DNA of 64,000 nucleotides from Acidobacteriota bacterium (lineage in GTDB: Bacteria; Acidobacteriota; Vicinamibacteria; Vicinamibacterales; UBA2999): contig JAKFYH010000002.1 of NCBI GenBank assembly GCA_021730945.1, positions 84,290-148,289 of the forward strand, read 5' to 3'. Position 1 is the first letter of the stretch; the number at the start of each line of letters is the position of its first letter. The notes under the pieces are model-generated. The model was given only the letters and a program-made list of their open reading frames with translations, did no database searches and had not been told where the DNA came from. Positions 33,845 through 41,916 of this stretch are shown piece after piece. The translations under genes were made by a program, and so were the position numbers.

Positions 33845-34927
33845 ATGAGCGAGAGCGTCCCGCCGGTTCCCGATCCCGGCCAGGTGGCCGAGGCCCGCTG
33901 GCGGGCCGTGATCGATGCCGCCGTCGACGGCATCATCGTCATCGATTCGCGCGGCCACATCGAAGTCTTCAACGCCGCCGCCCAGCGCATGTTCGGCTAC
34001 ACCGAACCCGAGATGATCGGGAAGAACGTCAAGCTGCTGATGCCTGAACCGGACCACTCGCAGCACGACGGCTATATCCGTCATCATGTGGCGACCGGCG
34101 AACGCAAGATCATTGGTATCGGCCGGGCCGTGACCGGCAAGCGCCGCAACGGCGACACCTTTCCGCTGCACTTGTCGGTCGGCGAGATGGAGATTGCCGG
34201 CGAGCCGCACTTCACGGGCATCCTGCACGACCTGTCGAGCCGGGCCGACCTTGAAGACCGCCTGCGCGAGGCCACCGCCATGGCTCGGCTCGGCGAGATG
34301 GCAGCGGTGATCGCGCACGAGGTGAAGAACCCGCTCGCCGCCGTGCGCGGCGCCATCCAGGTGATTGGCTCCCGGATGAAAGGCGACACCGGCGACGCCG
34401 CCATCGTCCGGGAGATCATCGCGCGGATCGACGGGCTGAACACGCTGATCCAGGATCTGCTGGTGTTCGCGCGTCCACCCAAGCCCAAGCCGTCTCCCAC
34501 CGACCTGCGCGCGCTGGTGACTTCAGTCGTCACGCTGCTCAAGTCGGATCCGGCCTTCGGTCAGCTCGAGGTCGACATCCTGGGCGAGGCGCCCACCCTG
34601 CCTTCGGATCCGGCGCTGATGACGATCGTGTTTCAGAACCTGCTGATCAACTCCGCGCAGGCGATGCACGGCAAGGGCCGGATTGTCGTGGCGTTCGACG
34701 AGTCACGAGGCTGGCACCGGGTGGCGGTCATCGACCACGGCCCAGGCATTCATCCCGACATTCGCGCGGCGCTGTTTCGACCGTTCAAGACCACCAAGGC
34801 GCGCGGCACCGGCCTTGGCATGGCCACCGCCAAGCGCCTGGTTGAACTGCATGACGGCCGGATCACCGTGGACTGCCCCGCAGGCGGCGGCACCACGGTT
34901 ACCGTGGCGCTGCCTTCTCCAGCTTGA
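33845..34927 (+). CDS. FixL-like haem-PAS sensor histidine kinase
   Basis: This 360-residue kinase has one PAS domain (about residues 17-130) and an NtrB-like kinase core with phospho-His158 in AHEVKNPL. Its ATP-binding part contains NLLINSAQAM, DHGPGI and GTGLGM. The PAS region closely matches FixL: LMPEPDHSQHDGYI, then IIGIGRAVTGKRRNG. His74 aligns with the proximal haem ligand His200 of Bradyrhizobium FixL and Arg94 with Arg220, which senses bound oxygen. Arg206 is replaced by His. An oxygen-sensing kinase is therefore likely. It has no transmembrane helix. Its 3' end overlaps that of the convergent NtrC-type gene by 29 bases. Confidence 0.85.
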   Translation: MSESVPPVPDPGQVAEARWRAVIDAAVDGIIVIDSRGHIEVFNAAAQRMFGYTEPEMIGKNVKLLMPEPDHSQHDGYIRHHVATGERKIIGIGRAVTGKRRNGDTFPLHLSVGEMEIAGEPHFTGILHDLSSRADLEDRLREATAMARLGEMAAVIAHEVKNPLAAVRGAIQVIGSRMKGDTGDAAIVREIIARIDGLNTLIQDLLVFARPPKPKPSPTDLRALVTSVVTLLKSDPAFGQLEVDILGEAPTLPSDPALMTIVFQNLLINSAQAMHGKGRIVVAFDESRGWHRVAVIDHGPGIHPDIRAALFRPFKTTKARGTGLGMATAKRLVELHDGRITVDCPAGGGTTVTVALPSPA

Positions 34928-36269
34928 ACTTCTCGATGCGATAGCGGATTTGGTCGCGGTTGAGGCCGAGCAGGGTCGCCGCCTTGGTCTGGTTCCAGCC
35001 GCTGCGCTCGAGCGCCTGCAGCACCAGGGCGCGCTCCAGTTCCTCGAGGTTGATGCCCCCGGCCGGCAGGCCCAGGCCGGTCGACAGCTCGGCGTCGGAT
35101 GCGGTGAGCATCGAGAAGTGACTCTCGCTCAACTGATCGTCGTCGGTCAGCAGCATTGCCCGTTCGACGGCGTTGCGTAGTTCGCGGACGTTGCCGGGCC
35201 AGGCGTAGCCCTGCAGCGCCTTGAGCGCGCCGGCTGACAGTCCCTGGATTTTCTTGCGGAACTCGAGGTTGAAGATGTCGATGTAGTGGCGCAGCAGCCG
35301 CGGCACATCATCCCGCCGATCGCGCAGTGGCGGCAGCGGCACCGCCATCACGTTGAGGCGATAGAAGAGGTCCTCGCGGAAACGGCCTTTCTTGACCTCG
35401 TCCTGCAGCGACCGGTTGGTCGCGGCAATCACCCGGACGTCGACCTTGATGTCGGCGGCGCCGCCGACCCGCTTGAAGGATTTCTCTTCGAGAAACCGCA
35501 GCAGCTTGGCTTGCAGCAACGGCACCATCTCGCCGATCTCGTCGAGGAACACCGTGCCGCCATCGGCCGACTCGAGCAGGCCGCGCTTCATGCGGTCGGC
35601 GCCGGTGAACGCCCCGCGCTCGTGGCCGAACAGCTCGCTTTCGAGCAGCGTCTCCGGCAGGGCCGAGCAGGTGATGTTCATGAACGGCTTGGCCGCCCGG
35701 CTGCTGCTGTAGTGGATCACCTTGGCGGCCAGGTCCTTGCCGGTGCCGCTTTCGCCGGTCAGCAGGACCGTGGTCGCCGGGCTGACGCCAATCTTCTGCA
35801 GCATCGCGCGCACCGCCACGATCGGGGCGCTCTCGCCGACGATGCTCTCGGGACCGTAGGGCTGGGCCTGGCGCGCCCGCAGTGTGCGAACCTCGCGGCG
35901 CAAGTGCGTGGTTTCGAGCGCCTTCTCGACCAGCAGCACGACCTCATCGAGGTCAAACGGCTTGTTCGCGTAGTGGAAGGCGCCGTTCTTCATGGCCTCG
36001 ACCGCGGTCTGCACGCCGGTCTGGCCGGTCAGCATGATCACCAGCGTGTCGGGATCCGACTCCTTGATTTGCTTGAGCACCGAGAGGCCGCTGGCATCGG
36101 GCAGGCCGATGTCGAGCAAGACCAGGTCGACGCCTTCGCGCTGCAGGGACAGCGCGTCAGCGGCGGTGCCCGCCTCAAGGATCCGATAGCCCTCGTCCTT
36201 CAACCTGCTGGTGAGCGACCATCGGATTAGTTGTTCGTCGTCGACGATCAGAATCGTGGCGTTCGGCAT
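34899..36269 (-). CDS. NtrC-family sigma-54 activator response regulator
   Basis: This 456-residue regulator has a receiver domain (phospho-Asp53), a AAA+ domain with Walker A GESGTGKD (172-179), and the sigma-54-contacting loop GAFTGA (219-224). A C-terminal Fis-type helix-turn-helix reads NQTKAATLLGLNRDQIRYRI. All features needed to open sigma-54 promoters are present. It is the obvious candidate to bind the ATTCCCCGC sites found near sigma-54 promoters in this window. It overlaps the receiver-only gene upstream and is convergent with the FixL-like kinase. Confidence 0.93.
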   Translation of the reverse strand: MPNATILIVDDEQLIRWSLTSRLKDEGYRILEAGTAADALSLQREGVDLVLLDIGLPDASGLSVLKQIKESDPDTLVIMLTGQTGVQTAVEAMKNGAFHYANKPFDLDEVVLLVEKALETTHLRREVRTLRARQAQPYGPESIVGESAPIVAVRAMLQKIGVSPATTVLLTGESGTGKDLAAKVIHYSSSRAAKPFMNITCSALPETLLESELFGHERGAFTGADRMKRGLLESADGGTVFLDEIGEMVPLLQAKLLRFLEEKSFKRVGGAADIKVDVRVIAATNRSLQDEVKKGRFREDLFYRLNVMAVPLPPLRDRRDDVPRLLRHYIDIFNLEFRKKIQGLSAGALKALQGYAWPGNVRELRNAVERAMLLTDDDQLSESHFSMLTASDAELSTGLGLPAGGINLEELERALVLQALERSGWNQTKAATLLGLNRDQIRYRIEKFKLEKAAPR

Positions 36270-36682
36270 CAGGCGATCCCGGTGGCCGAGAACAGGCGGC
36301 CCAGTTCTTCGAGGGCAAACGGCTTGTCGAGCACGGCCTGTGCGCCGAGGTCGAGGGCCTCGGCCTTGATTTCGGCGGTGCCAAACGCGGTCATCAAGAC
36401 CACGAATGCCAAGGGCAACTGCTGGCGGATCTGGCGCAGCAGCGACAAGTCACTGACGTCCGGCAGCCGCAAATCGAGGACCACGATATCGAAAGCTTGT
36501 GGGGTTCGCGACACAAGGTCCAACGCGCCGGCGCCGTCGGCCGCCTGGTCGACGGCCATGTGGAGCGCGGCCAGCGTTTCGGCCACCGACCAACGGATCA
36601 GCGGCTCGTCGTCCACCACGAGTGCGCGAAGGGGAGCGGCGCGGGCCGGGCGCTCCTGGGCCGTAGGCGGACTGTTGATCAT
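36269..36682 (-). CDS. Receiver-only response regulator 1
   Basis: This 137-residue stand-alone receiver domain has the acidic pair and LIRWSV (VVDDEPLIRWSVAETLA), a phospho-Asp in VVLDLRLPDVSD, Thr in LMTAFGT and Lys in DKPFALEE. There is no output domain. It overlaps the start of the NtrC-type gene by one to three bases and is very similar to the next receiver upstream, so the two look like a tandem duplication. It may act as a phosphate sink or relay for the FixL-like kinase. Confidence 0.85.
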   Translation of the reverse strand: MINSPPTAQERPARAAPLRALVVDDEPLIRWSVAETLAALHMAVDQAADGAGALDLVSRTPQAFDIVVLDLRLPDVSDLSLLRQIRQQLPLAFVVLMTAFGTAEIKAEALDLGAQAVLDKPFALEELGRLFSATGIA

Positions 36683-36700
36683 CTCAGGCAGGAAATCAGG

Positions 36701-37090
36701 TCAGCGCCCAGTATGTCCCAGCGAGTCATTGACGACAAGACGGCTCAGCTCCCCGAGCTCGAACGGCTTTGTGAGGACACCGCGAACGCCGAGCTTGCGC
36801 GCCTCGGCCATGATCTCCGGCGTCCCGAAGGCGGTCATCAACACGACCGGTGTCTCCGGCACCAACTGGCGGATGGTGGCCAGCAGGGAGAGGTCGTTCA
36901 TGTCGGGTAATCGCAGATCGAGCACGATCACGTCGAAGGGCAAAGCGGCCGAGGTGAGGGCTTGCAGCGCCGACGCCGCACAATCGGCCTGCTCGACGTC
37001 CAGGCCAAGCTCGGCAAGGGTTTCGGTCACCGACCACCGGATGAGCGGTTCGTCGTCGACGACCAGCACGTGGAGTGGGACTTTTTTCAC
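36701..37090 (-). CDS. Receiver-only response regulator 2
   Basis: This protein of about 129 residues is a stand-alone receiver with VVDDEPLIRWSVTETLA, phospho-Asp in VIVLDLRLPDMND, Thr in LMTAFGT and Lys in LTKPFELGE. The GTG at 37090 is chosen because a GAGG site lies 8 bases upstream and the product begins right at the domain; a longer frame to 37189 adds only unrelated residues. It is a close paralogue of the neighbouring receiver. Confidence 0.82.
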   Translation of the reverse strand: MKKVPLHVLVVDDEPLIRWSVTETLAELGLDVEQADCAASALQALTSAALPFDVIVLDLRLPDMNDLSLLATIRQLVPETPVVLMTAFGTPEIMAEARKLGVRGVLTKPFELGELSRLVVNDSLGHTGR

Positions 37091-37227
37091 GGCGGGCCTC
37101 GAAATCTCTCGCGCCAAGGCGACCGGCCATTCGAACATTGGTGGCGAAAGCTGCTCGATCGCCGCCGCGAACGTGGACATGCCACCCATCTATCAAAAAT
37201 CGCGCCAGTCGCCTGACTTGCGGGACG

Positions 37228-37243
37228 TGGCATGCATCATGCT
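37228..37243 (+). promoter_or_regulatory. Sigma-54 promoter of universal stress gene 1
   Basis: TGGCATG-CATC-ATGCT has GG-N10-GC spacing and only two deviations. Predicted start is near 37254, 38 bases before the ATG. I see no ATTCCCC site in the 137 bp upstream. Confidence 0.5.
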
Positions 37244-37291
37244 CCCTGATCCGGTGCCGGTCCGACCGCCGGCCATTCAGTGAGGTCTCCG

Positions 37292-37786
37292 ATGGTTGTC
37301 TTGAAGAACATCCTCGTGGCCACCGACTTCGGTGAACCGTCCGCGGTGGCAATGGCCTATGGCCGCGACCTGGCCCGTTCCTACGGCGCCACGCTTCATG
37401 TCCTGCACGTGGTGGAAGACATGATGATGCGCTACAGCCCCGAAGTGAGCTTTGCCATTCCGGACCTGCAGCGCGACCTGGAGAAGGCTGCACGGCGTGA
37501 CCTCGACGCCACCATCACCGACGACGACCGCAAGACGTTGAAGGTGGTGGCGGAGGTGCAGACCGGCCTGACCGTGCCCGGCGGCATCACCGAGTATGCC
37601 AAGGCCCACGCGATCGACCTGATCATCGTCGGCACGCACGGACGTGGCGCGGTGAAGCAGTTGCTGCTCGGCAGCGCGGCGGAGAAGGTGGTTCGCATCG
37701 CGCCGTGCCCGGTGCTGGCGGTGCGGACCAAGGAGCGGGACTTCATCGCCCCCGATGCCCTCGCCACGACGTCGGCGAAGCCCTAA
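37292..37786 (+). CDS. Universal stress protein (single domain)
   Basis: This 164-residue UspA-family protein has the ATP-binding pattern GTHGRGAVKQLLLGSAAEKV (G-X2-G-X9-GS), so nucleotide binding is likely. The ATG at 37292 follows GTGAGG; an in-frame GTG 12 bases upstream is an alternative. A candidate sigma-54 promoter precedes it. It lies divergent from the receiver genes and overlaps the 3' end of the acyl-CoA ligase-like gene by four bases. Confidence 0.88.
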   Translation: MVVLKNILVATDFGEPSAVAMAYGRDLARSYGATLHVLHVVEDMMMRYSPEVSFAIPDLQRDLEKAARRDLDATITDDDRKTLKVVAEVQTGLTVPGGITEYAKAHAIDLIIVGTHGRGAVKQLLLGSAAEKVVRIAPCPVLAVRTKERDFIAPDALATTSAKP

Positions 37787-39855
37787 GACACGCGCACGCG
37801 CACATCAACGGCCGAGACCCCGCCGGGCAACACCTTGACGGGGTTCAGGTCCAGTTCCTGGATACCGGGACACAGGCCGACCAGCGCCGAGACACGCAGG
37901 ATGGCGTCACGAAATGCCGTCTCGTCGGCGGGTTCGGCGCCGCGGAAGCCGCGCAGTAAGCGCACGCCCTTCAGCGAGTCCACCATCTCGGCCGCGTCCT
38001 GGTCGGTGACCGGGTGCAGGCGGCAAGCGGCGTCGGCCAGCAGATCGACCAGCACGCCGCCGCTGCCGCACACCACTACGTGGCCGAAGGTCGGATCGTT
38101 GATGGCGCCGATCATCATTTCGGCGCCGGCGCTGACCATCGATTGCACCAGTAGCCCGTCAATGCGATCGCCCAGTGCCTGGGTCAGTTCCGTGGCTGCG
38201 GCGCGCACGGCCGCCGCGCTGTCGAGGCCCAGGCGCACCGCTCGGTGCTCGGTCTTGTGGAGCAGCGACTCGCCGACCGCCTTGAGGGCCACCGGCAGCC
38301 CCAGCCGCACCGCAGATGCCACCGCGTCATCGACCGTGAGTGCCAGGTCGGAGCGCGGCGTGGCGATGCCGACCGCCGACACGAGTGCGTTGGCTTCGAC
38401 GGCCGTGAGCCAGCCGCCGCCGCGTTGCTTGACGGTGTCGACCACGGCCCGCGCGAGGCCGGCCTGGATGTCGCCGAACACCGGCACCTCGCCGAGTGGA
38501 CGGCGGCGCCATTCACCGTACTGCGCGACCCGCGAGAGCGCGATGGCTGCCGGCTCCGGGAAGGCGTAGCAGGGCACGGCCGCCAGCGAGGCGGGTGCCG
38601 CGTGGCTGCGCATGAATACGCCGGCCACCGGCTTCGATGGTCCTTCCGCGGCTGCAGCGGCAATGGCCGTCGCCACTTCGTCCGCGCTGGTCACCAGTGG
38701 CGGGATGAAGATTGCGATCACGCTGTCGACGTTGGGATCGGCCAGCAGCAGCCGCAGGGCCTGCCGGTAGTGTTCCGGCGGCGCCGATGCCAGCATGTCG
38801 ACCGGGTTGTTCACCGCTGCGGCCCGCGGCAGCAATGCCCGCAGTCCCGCCTTGGTTTCCGGACACAAGTCAGCCGCAACCAGGCCATGAGCCAGGCAGG
38901 CGTCGGCCGCGAGAATGCCGGGTCCACCGGCGTTGGTCAGAATCGCCACCCGTCGTCCCGGCGGCAGCGGCTGGCGCGAGAGCAGCGTGGCGACGTCGAA
39001 CAGCTCGGTCACGGTGCCAGTGCGAATCACGCCGGCCTGGTGAAACAGCGCGTCCACGAAGTCGTCGGACGCCGCCAGTGCGCCGGTATGCGACGCGGCC
39101 GCCCGGGCGCCGACAGACGACCGCCCGGACTTCAGTGCCACGATCGGCTTGGTGCGGCTGATGCGGCGGGCGATGCGGCTGAACTTCGACGGATTGCCGA
39201 AGCTCTCGAGATACAACAGGATGACCGCCGTGCGCGGGTCCGACTCCCAGTACCGCAACAGGTCGTTGCCCGAGACGTCGGCCTTGTTGCCGACCGAGAC
39301 AAAGCTCGAGATGCCGATGTTCAGTTGCCGCGCGTAGTCCAGAATCGCCAGTCCAAGGGCCCCGCTCTGGGTCGACATGGCCACGGCGCCGGCCGGCGGA
39401 TACACCGGCGAAAACGTCGCGTTCAGCGAGAACCGCGGATCAGTGTTGAGCAGGCCCATGCAGTTGGGGCCGATGAGGCGGCTGCCTGCCGCCCGCACCT
39501 TGCGCACCATCTCGCGTTCGATGGCCCTTCCATCCTCATCGCATTCGCCAAATCCGGCGCTGATGATGCAGATCGCAGGCACATGTTTGGCCAGGCACTC
39601 GTCCACGGCGGCCGGCACGTGCGCCGCCGGCACCACGATCACGGCCAAATCCACGGCGAATGGAATCGTCGCCATGCTCGGATAGGCGGTCAGACCCTGA
39701 ATCACGTCGGCCGACGGGTGGACCGGCACCAGCCTTCCGGTGAAGCCAGTGGCCACCAGGTTGTGCAGGATCTCCGATCCAATCTTGTTGCGTTCGCGGC
39801 TGGCGCCGACCACGGCAACGCAGGCGGGTTCAAAAAAAGCAGTCAGCTCGCCCAA
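37783..39855 (-). CDS. ADP-forming acyl-CoA synthetase-like protein
   Basis: This 690-residue protein has the acetyl-CoA synthetase (ADP-forming) layout. It has a CoA-binding Rossmann domain (VAVVGASRERNKIGSEILHNL), a ligase domain with catalytic His in ASHTGALAASD, and a C-terminal ATP-grasp domain (LGLPVALKAVGESLLHKTEH to ELDLNPVKVLPGG). It would make acetate or another acid from acyl-CoA with ATP gain, useful under low oxygen. No GNAT domain is fused, unlike Pat-type acetyltransferases. TTG 39855 is chosen because GTGAGG sits 8 bases upstream; the longer frame crosses the promoter region. Confidence 0.83.
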   Translation of the reverse strand: MGELTAFFEPACVAVVGASRERNKIGSEILHNLVATGFTGRLVPVHPSADVIQGLTAYPSMATIPFAVDLAVIVVPAAHVPAAVDECLAKHVPAICIISAGFGECDEDGRAIEREMVRKVRAAGSRLIGPNCMGLLNTDPRFSLNATFSPVYPPAGAVAMSTQSGALGLAILDYARQLNIGISSFVSVGNKADVSGNDLLRYWESDPRTAVILLYLESFGNPSKFSRIARRISRTKPIVALKSGRSSVGARAAASHTGALAASDDFVDALFHQAGVIRTGTVTELFDVATLLSRQPLPPGRRVAILTNAGGPGILAADACLAHGLVAADLCPETKAGLRALLPRAAAVNNPVDMLASAPPEHYRQALRLLLADPNVDSVIAIFIPPLVTSADEVATAIAAAAAEGPSKPVAGVFMRSHAAPASLAAVPCYAFPEPAAIALSRVAQYGEWRRRPLGEVPVFGDIQAGLARAVVDTVKQRGGGWLTAVEANALVSAVGIATPRSDLALTVDDAVASAVRLGLPVALKAVGESLLHKTEHRAVRLGLDSAAAVRAAATELTQALGDRIDGLLVQSMVSAGAEMMIGAINDPTFGHVVVCGSGGVLVDLLADAACRLHPVTDQDAAEMVDSLKGVRLLRGFRGAEPADETAFRDAILRVSALVGLCPGIQELDLNPVKVLPGGVSAVDVRVRVS

Positions 39856-39881
39856 TACACATGCCTCACTCCGATCCGGGA

Positions 39882-39897
39882 TGCACAACTTGGGCCA
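39882..39897 (-). promoter_or_regulatory. Candidate sigma-54 promoter of the acyl-CoA ligase gene
   Basis: The minus-strand sequence TGGCCCAAGTTGTGCA has GG-N10-GC spacing and three deviations. Predicted start is near 39871, leaving a 16-base leader with the ribosome site. The only nearby ATTCCCC-like site is centred at about -44, closer than usual. Confidence 0.4.
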
Positions 39898-39905
39898 GAG
39901 CGCGA

Positions 39906-39924
39906 AATTTCCCGGCGCGGTGAA
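39906..39924. promoter_or_regulatory. Degenerate ATTCCCCGC-type site
   Basis: ATTTCCCGG and, inverted, ATTCACCGC match the ATTCCCCGC half-site at 7 and 8 of 9 positions, around a single central base. It lies between divergent promoters and is centred about 98 bp upstream of the predicted start of the stress protein-cytochrome gene. Confidence 0.4.
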
Positions 39925-39986
39925 TATGTCGCGGTCCCAACCTGCGCAGCGGCTCAAATCCCCGGGGGATCGCACTCCGGCGAAGC

Positions 39987-40002
39987 TGGCACGGAGGTTG
40001 CC
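39987..40002 (+). promoter_or_regulatory. Sigma-54 promoter of the stress protein-cytochrome gene
   Basis: TGGCACG-GAGG-TTGCC is a full match to the core sigma-54 consensus. The predicted start is near 40013, 28 bases before the ATG. It is the best such promoter in the window. Confidence 0.75.
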
Positions 40003-40040
40003 CTGATCATCACGAGCGGTGATCCAGAAAAGGACCAGCC

Positions 40041-40964
40041 ATGACGCCCGACTTCAAGAGCATTCTCGTCCCCGTCGATTTCAGTTCGAACTCCGCGCGT
40101 GCGCTCGAGTACGCGCATACCCTCGCGATCCGCTTCGACGCATCGCTGCATCTGATTCACGTGTGCGAGGTGCCGTCCGCCGCGACCGGGTCAATGGATG
40201 CCTTCGCGATCGCTTATACCGACTGGAGCCAGCGCCTTGGCGCCGAGGCCGAAGGCGAACTCCTGAAACTGGTGCCGAAGCTGCCCGATGTCACGGTGAC
40301 GACGGAAGTGCTGTTCGGCAATCCGCCGCGGGCCATCGTGGCGGCGGCGGCCAGCCGCAACAGTGACCTGATCGTGATGGGTACGCATGGCCATGGCGCC
40401 TTGATGCACGCGCTGCTCGGCAACGTGGCCGAGCGGGTCGTGCGGACGGCGCCGTGTCCGGTACTGACCATCCGCGAACCGCGCGAGGCCGAGCCGGTCG
40501 CCGGGCGCGCGGTCACCAATGCTGGTGTCCTCGTGGCCGGGATGTTGACCGCGACCATGTTGTCGTTTGCGGCGGTGGTCACGGCCGCCGCGCAGGAGCC
40601 CGCGGCGCCACCGCCGGCTGAGATGCGCCAGCAGGTGACCGGCGGTGAGGTGTACCGAACCTACTGCGCGACCTGCCATGGGCCAGCCGGGCGCGGCGAT
40701 GGCCCCTTGGCCAGTTCAATGCGGCGCAAGCCAGCCGACCTGACCGAGATCGCCAAGCGCAATGGCGGTGAGTACCCGTCGGAGATCGTGTTCCGCACCA
40801 TTGACGGCAAGACGCCGGTGCGCGGTCACGGCGGACCGGATATGCCCGTGTGGGGCGACGCCTTCGCGCGTTCACGCGATGGCGGCGACCCGGCCACGGT
40901 CAAGGCGCGCATCGACTCGCTCGTGGATTACATCCGCACCCTCCAAGTCAAAGCCGTTCACTGA
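40041..40964 (+). CDS. Universal stress protein fused to membrane-anchored cytochrome c
   Basis: This 307-residue protein is an unusual fusion in one open frame. Residues 1-147 are a UspA domain with an ATP-binding pattern G114-X2-G117-X9-G127-Asn128 (Asn in place of the usual Ser/Thr). Residues 160-184 form a hydrophobic helix. Residues 200-300 are a class I cytochrome c with CATCH (209-213) and a likely axial Met268 in DMPVWGD. The expected topology is a cytoplasmic stress domain, one helix and a periplasmic haem domain. A separate start inside the helix (Met168) is possible. A consensus sigma-54 promoter precedes it. Its 3' end overlaps the SRPBCC gene. Confidence 0.85.
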   Translation: MTPDFKSILVPVDFSSNSARALEYAHTLAIRFDASLHLIHVCEVPSAATGSMDAFAIAYTDWSQRLGAEAEGELLKLVPKLPDVTVTTEVLFGNPPRAIVAAAASRNSDLIVMGTHGHGALMHALLGNVAERVVRTAPCPVLTIREPREAEPVAGRAVTNAGVLVAGMLTATMLSFAAVVTAAAQEPAAPPPAEMRQQVTGGEVYRTYCATCHGPAGRGDGPLASSMRRKPADLTEIAKRNGGEYPSEIVFRTIDGKTPVRGHGGPDMPVWGDAFARSRDGGDPATVKARIDSLVDYIRTLQVKAVH

Positions 40965-41662
40965 CCGCCGGCGGCCGCCTTCTCGGCGGCCCGCCGCAGC
41001 GGGCGCAGGATGGCCAGGCGAATCAGTTCCACGCCGGGCGCCACGAACGACCAGTAACGGCGAAAGTGCTTGCGCGTTTCCGGATCGGTCGTGGCGACCC
41101 GCGTCTCGGTGTGAAATACCGACGTGCGCTCGTCAAGCGGCACCGCTCGCAGCGTCCACGCGATCTTCACGTAGCCTGGTTCGCGAAAGGCGGTGAACTC
41201 CCGGGCCGGTATCGACCGGAAGACCGGTGCCGCTTCCCACGGCTGCGTCACGGCGCCGAGCACAATCTCCCGGCCGGCCTGTTCGGCCAGTATTACCCAC
41301 CCGATCGACTGCATCTGTGCCAGCAGCGCGGCGGGGTGACGCCGATCGTCCGGCTTGCCACCAAGCGCCCACTCGCGCGCCTTGATCACCACGCGGACCA
41401 GCGGCTGGTTGAGCAGCTCCATCGAGCGCGCGGTGTGGAGTACGACCTCCGCCGGCGCGTCGACCCTGATGCGGTGATGTTCAACCACCTCGGGCGCCGG
41501 GATGAACCGATCGAGTAGCGCGCTACGGTCATCGTCAATTGCCGCGTTCCGGCCATAGCGCAGGCGATGGTAGGCCACCAGCCCGGCATAGCCGAGGGCG
41601 GCCACGCTCGCGCCAAGCGCAAGTCCGCCACCGGTCTTGGTGAGTGTCGATCGCGACTGCAT
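40958..41662 (-). CDS. SRPBCC-fold membrane-anchored protein
   Basis: This 234-residue protein has an N-terminal helix (GGGLALGASVAALGYAGLVAY) and a START/SRPBCC-like domain (IRVDAPAEVVLHTARSMELL, WALGGKPDD, FREPGYVKIAWTLRAVPLD, FHTETRVATTDPETRKHFRRYW). Such folds bind hydrophobic ligands; the ligand here is unknown. The ATG at 41662 follows AGAAGGA and is preferred over a longer start. A candidate sigma-54 promoter lies 74 bases upstream. Confidence 0.78.
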   Translation of the reverse strand: MQSRSTLTKTGGGLALGASVAALGYAGLVAYHRLRYGRNAAIDDDRSALLDRFIPAPEVVEHHRIRVDAPAEVVLHTARSMELLNQPLVRVVIKAREWALGGKPDDRRHPAALLAQMQSIGWVILAEQAGREIVLGAVTQPWEAAPVFRSIPAREFTAFREPGYVKIAWTLRAVPLDERTSVFHTETRVATTDPETRKHFRRYWSFVAPGVELIRLAILRPLRRAAEKAAAGGQ

Positions 41663-41746
41663 ATGGGTATCCTTCTTTCGATCGGCCCGCCAGACCGGGG
41701 GCAATACACACCGCAGCCCGCTGGCGCGGGATCCAGACGAGATCGC

Positions 41747-41762
41747 AGCGAAATGCGTGCCG
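41747..41762 (-). promoter_or_regulatory. Sigma-54 promoter of the SRPBCC gene
   Basis: The minus-strand sequence CGGCACG-CATT-TCGCT has GG-N10-GC spacing and two deviations. Predicted start is near 41736. The ATTCCCC cluster at 41811-41838 is centred 88 bp upstream. Confidence 0.5.
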
Positions 41763-41810
41763 TTCACTGATGCGGGTAAACACTGGCACCCGGGCGCATG
41801 GCGCGTAAGA

Positions 41811-41838
41811 ATTCCCCCATCGGCGGAGATATTCCCCG
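41811..41838. promoter_or_regulatory. ATTCCCC half-site cluster between divergent genes
   Basis: ATTCCCCC and ATTCCCCG occur as direct repeats 20 bases apart, with GGCGGAGAT between them as a degraded inverted half-site. The cluster is centred about 88 bp from the SRPBCC start and 91 bp from the hybrid kinase start. Confidence 0.5.
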
Positions 41839-41888
41839 GCTTGACCGGCGCAAACGGCCGCGACCGGCGGGTTGAGGGCGCCTGGCGG

Positions 41889-41904
41889 CGGTACGGTCCT
41901 TGCC
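41889..41904 (+). promoter_or_regulatory. Sigma-54 promoter of the hybrid kinase operon
   Basis: CGGTACG-GTCC-TTGCC has GG-N10-GC spacing and two deviations in the -24 box. Predicted start is near 41915, two bases before ATG 41917. Either the mRNA is nearly leaderless or translation begins further in, for example at Met41 (42037). Confidence 0.45.
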
Positions 41905-41916
41905 TTAACCGCCCGC

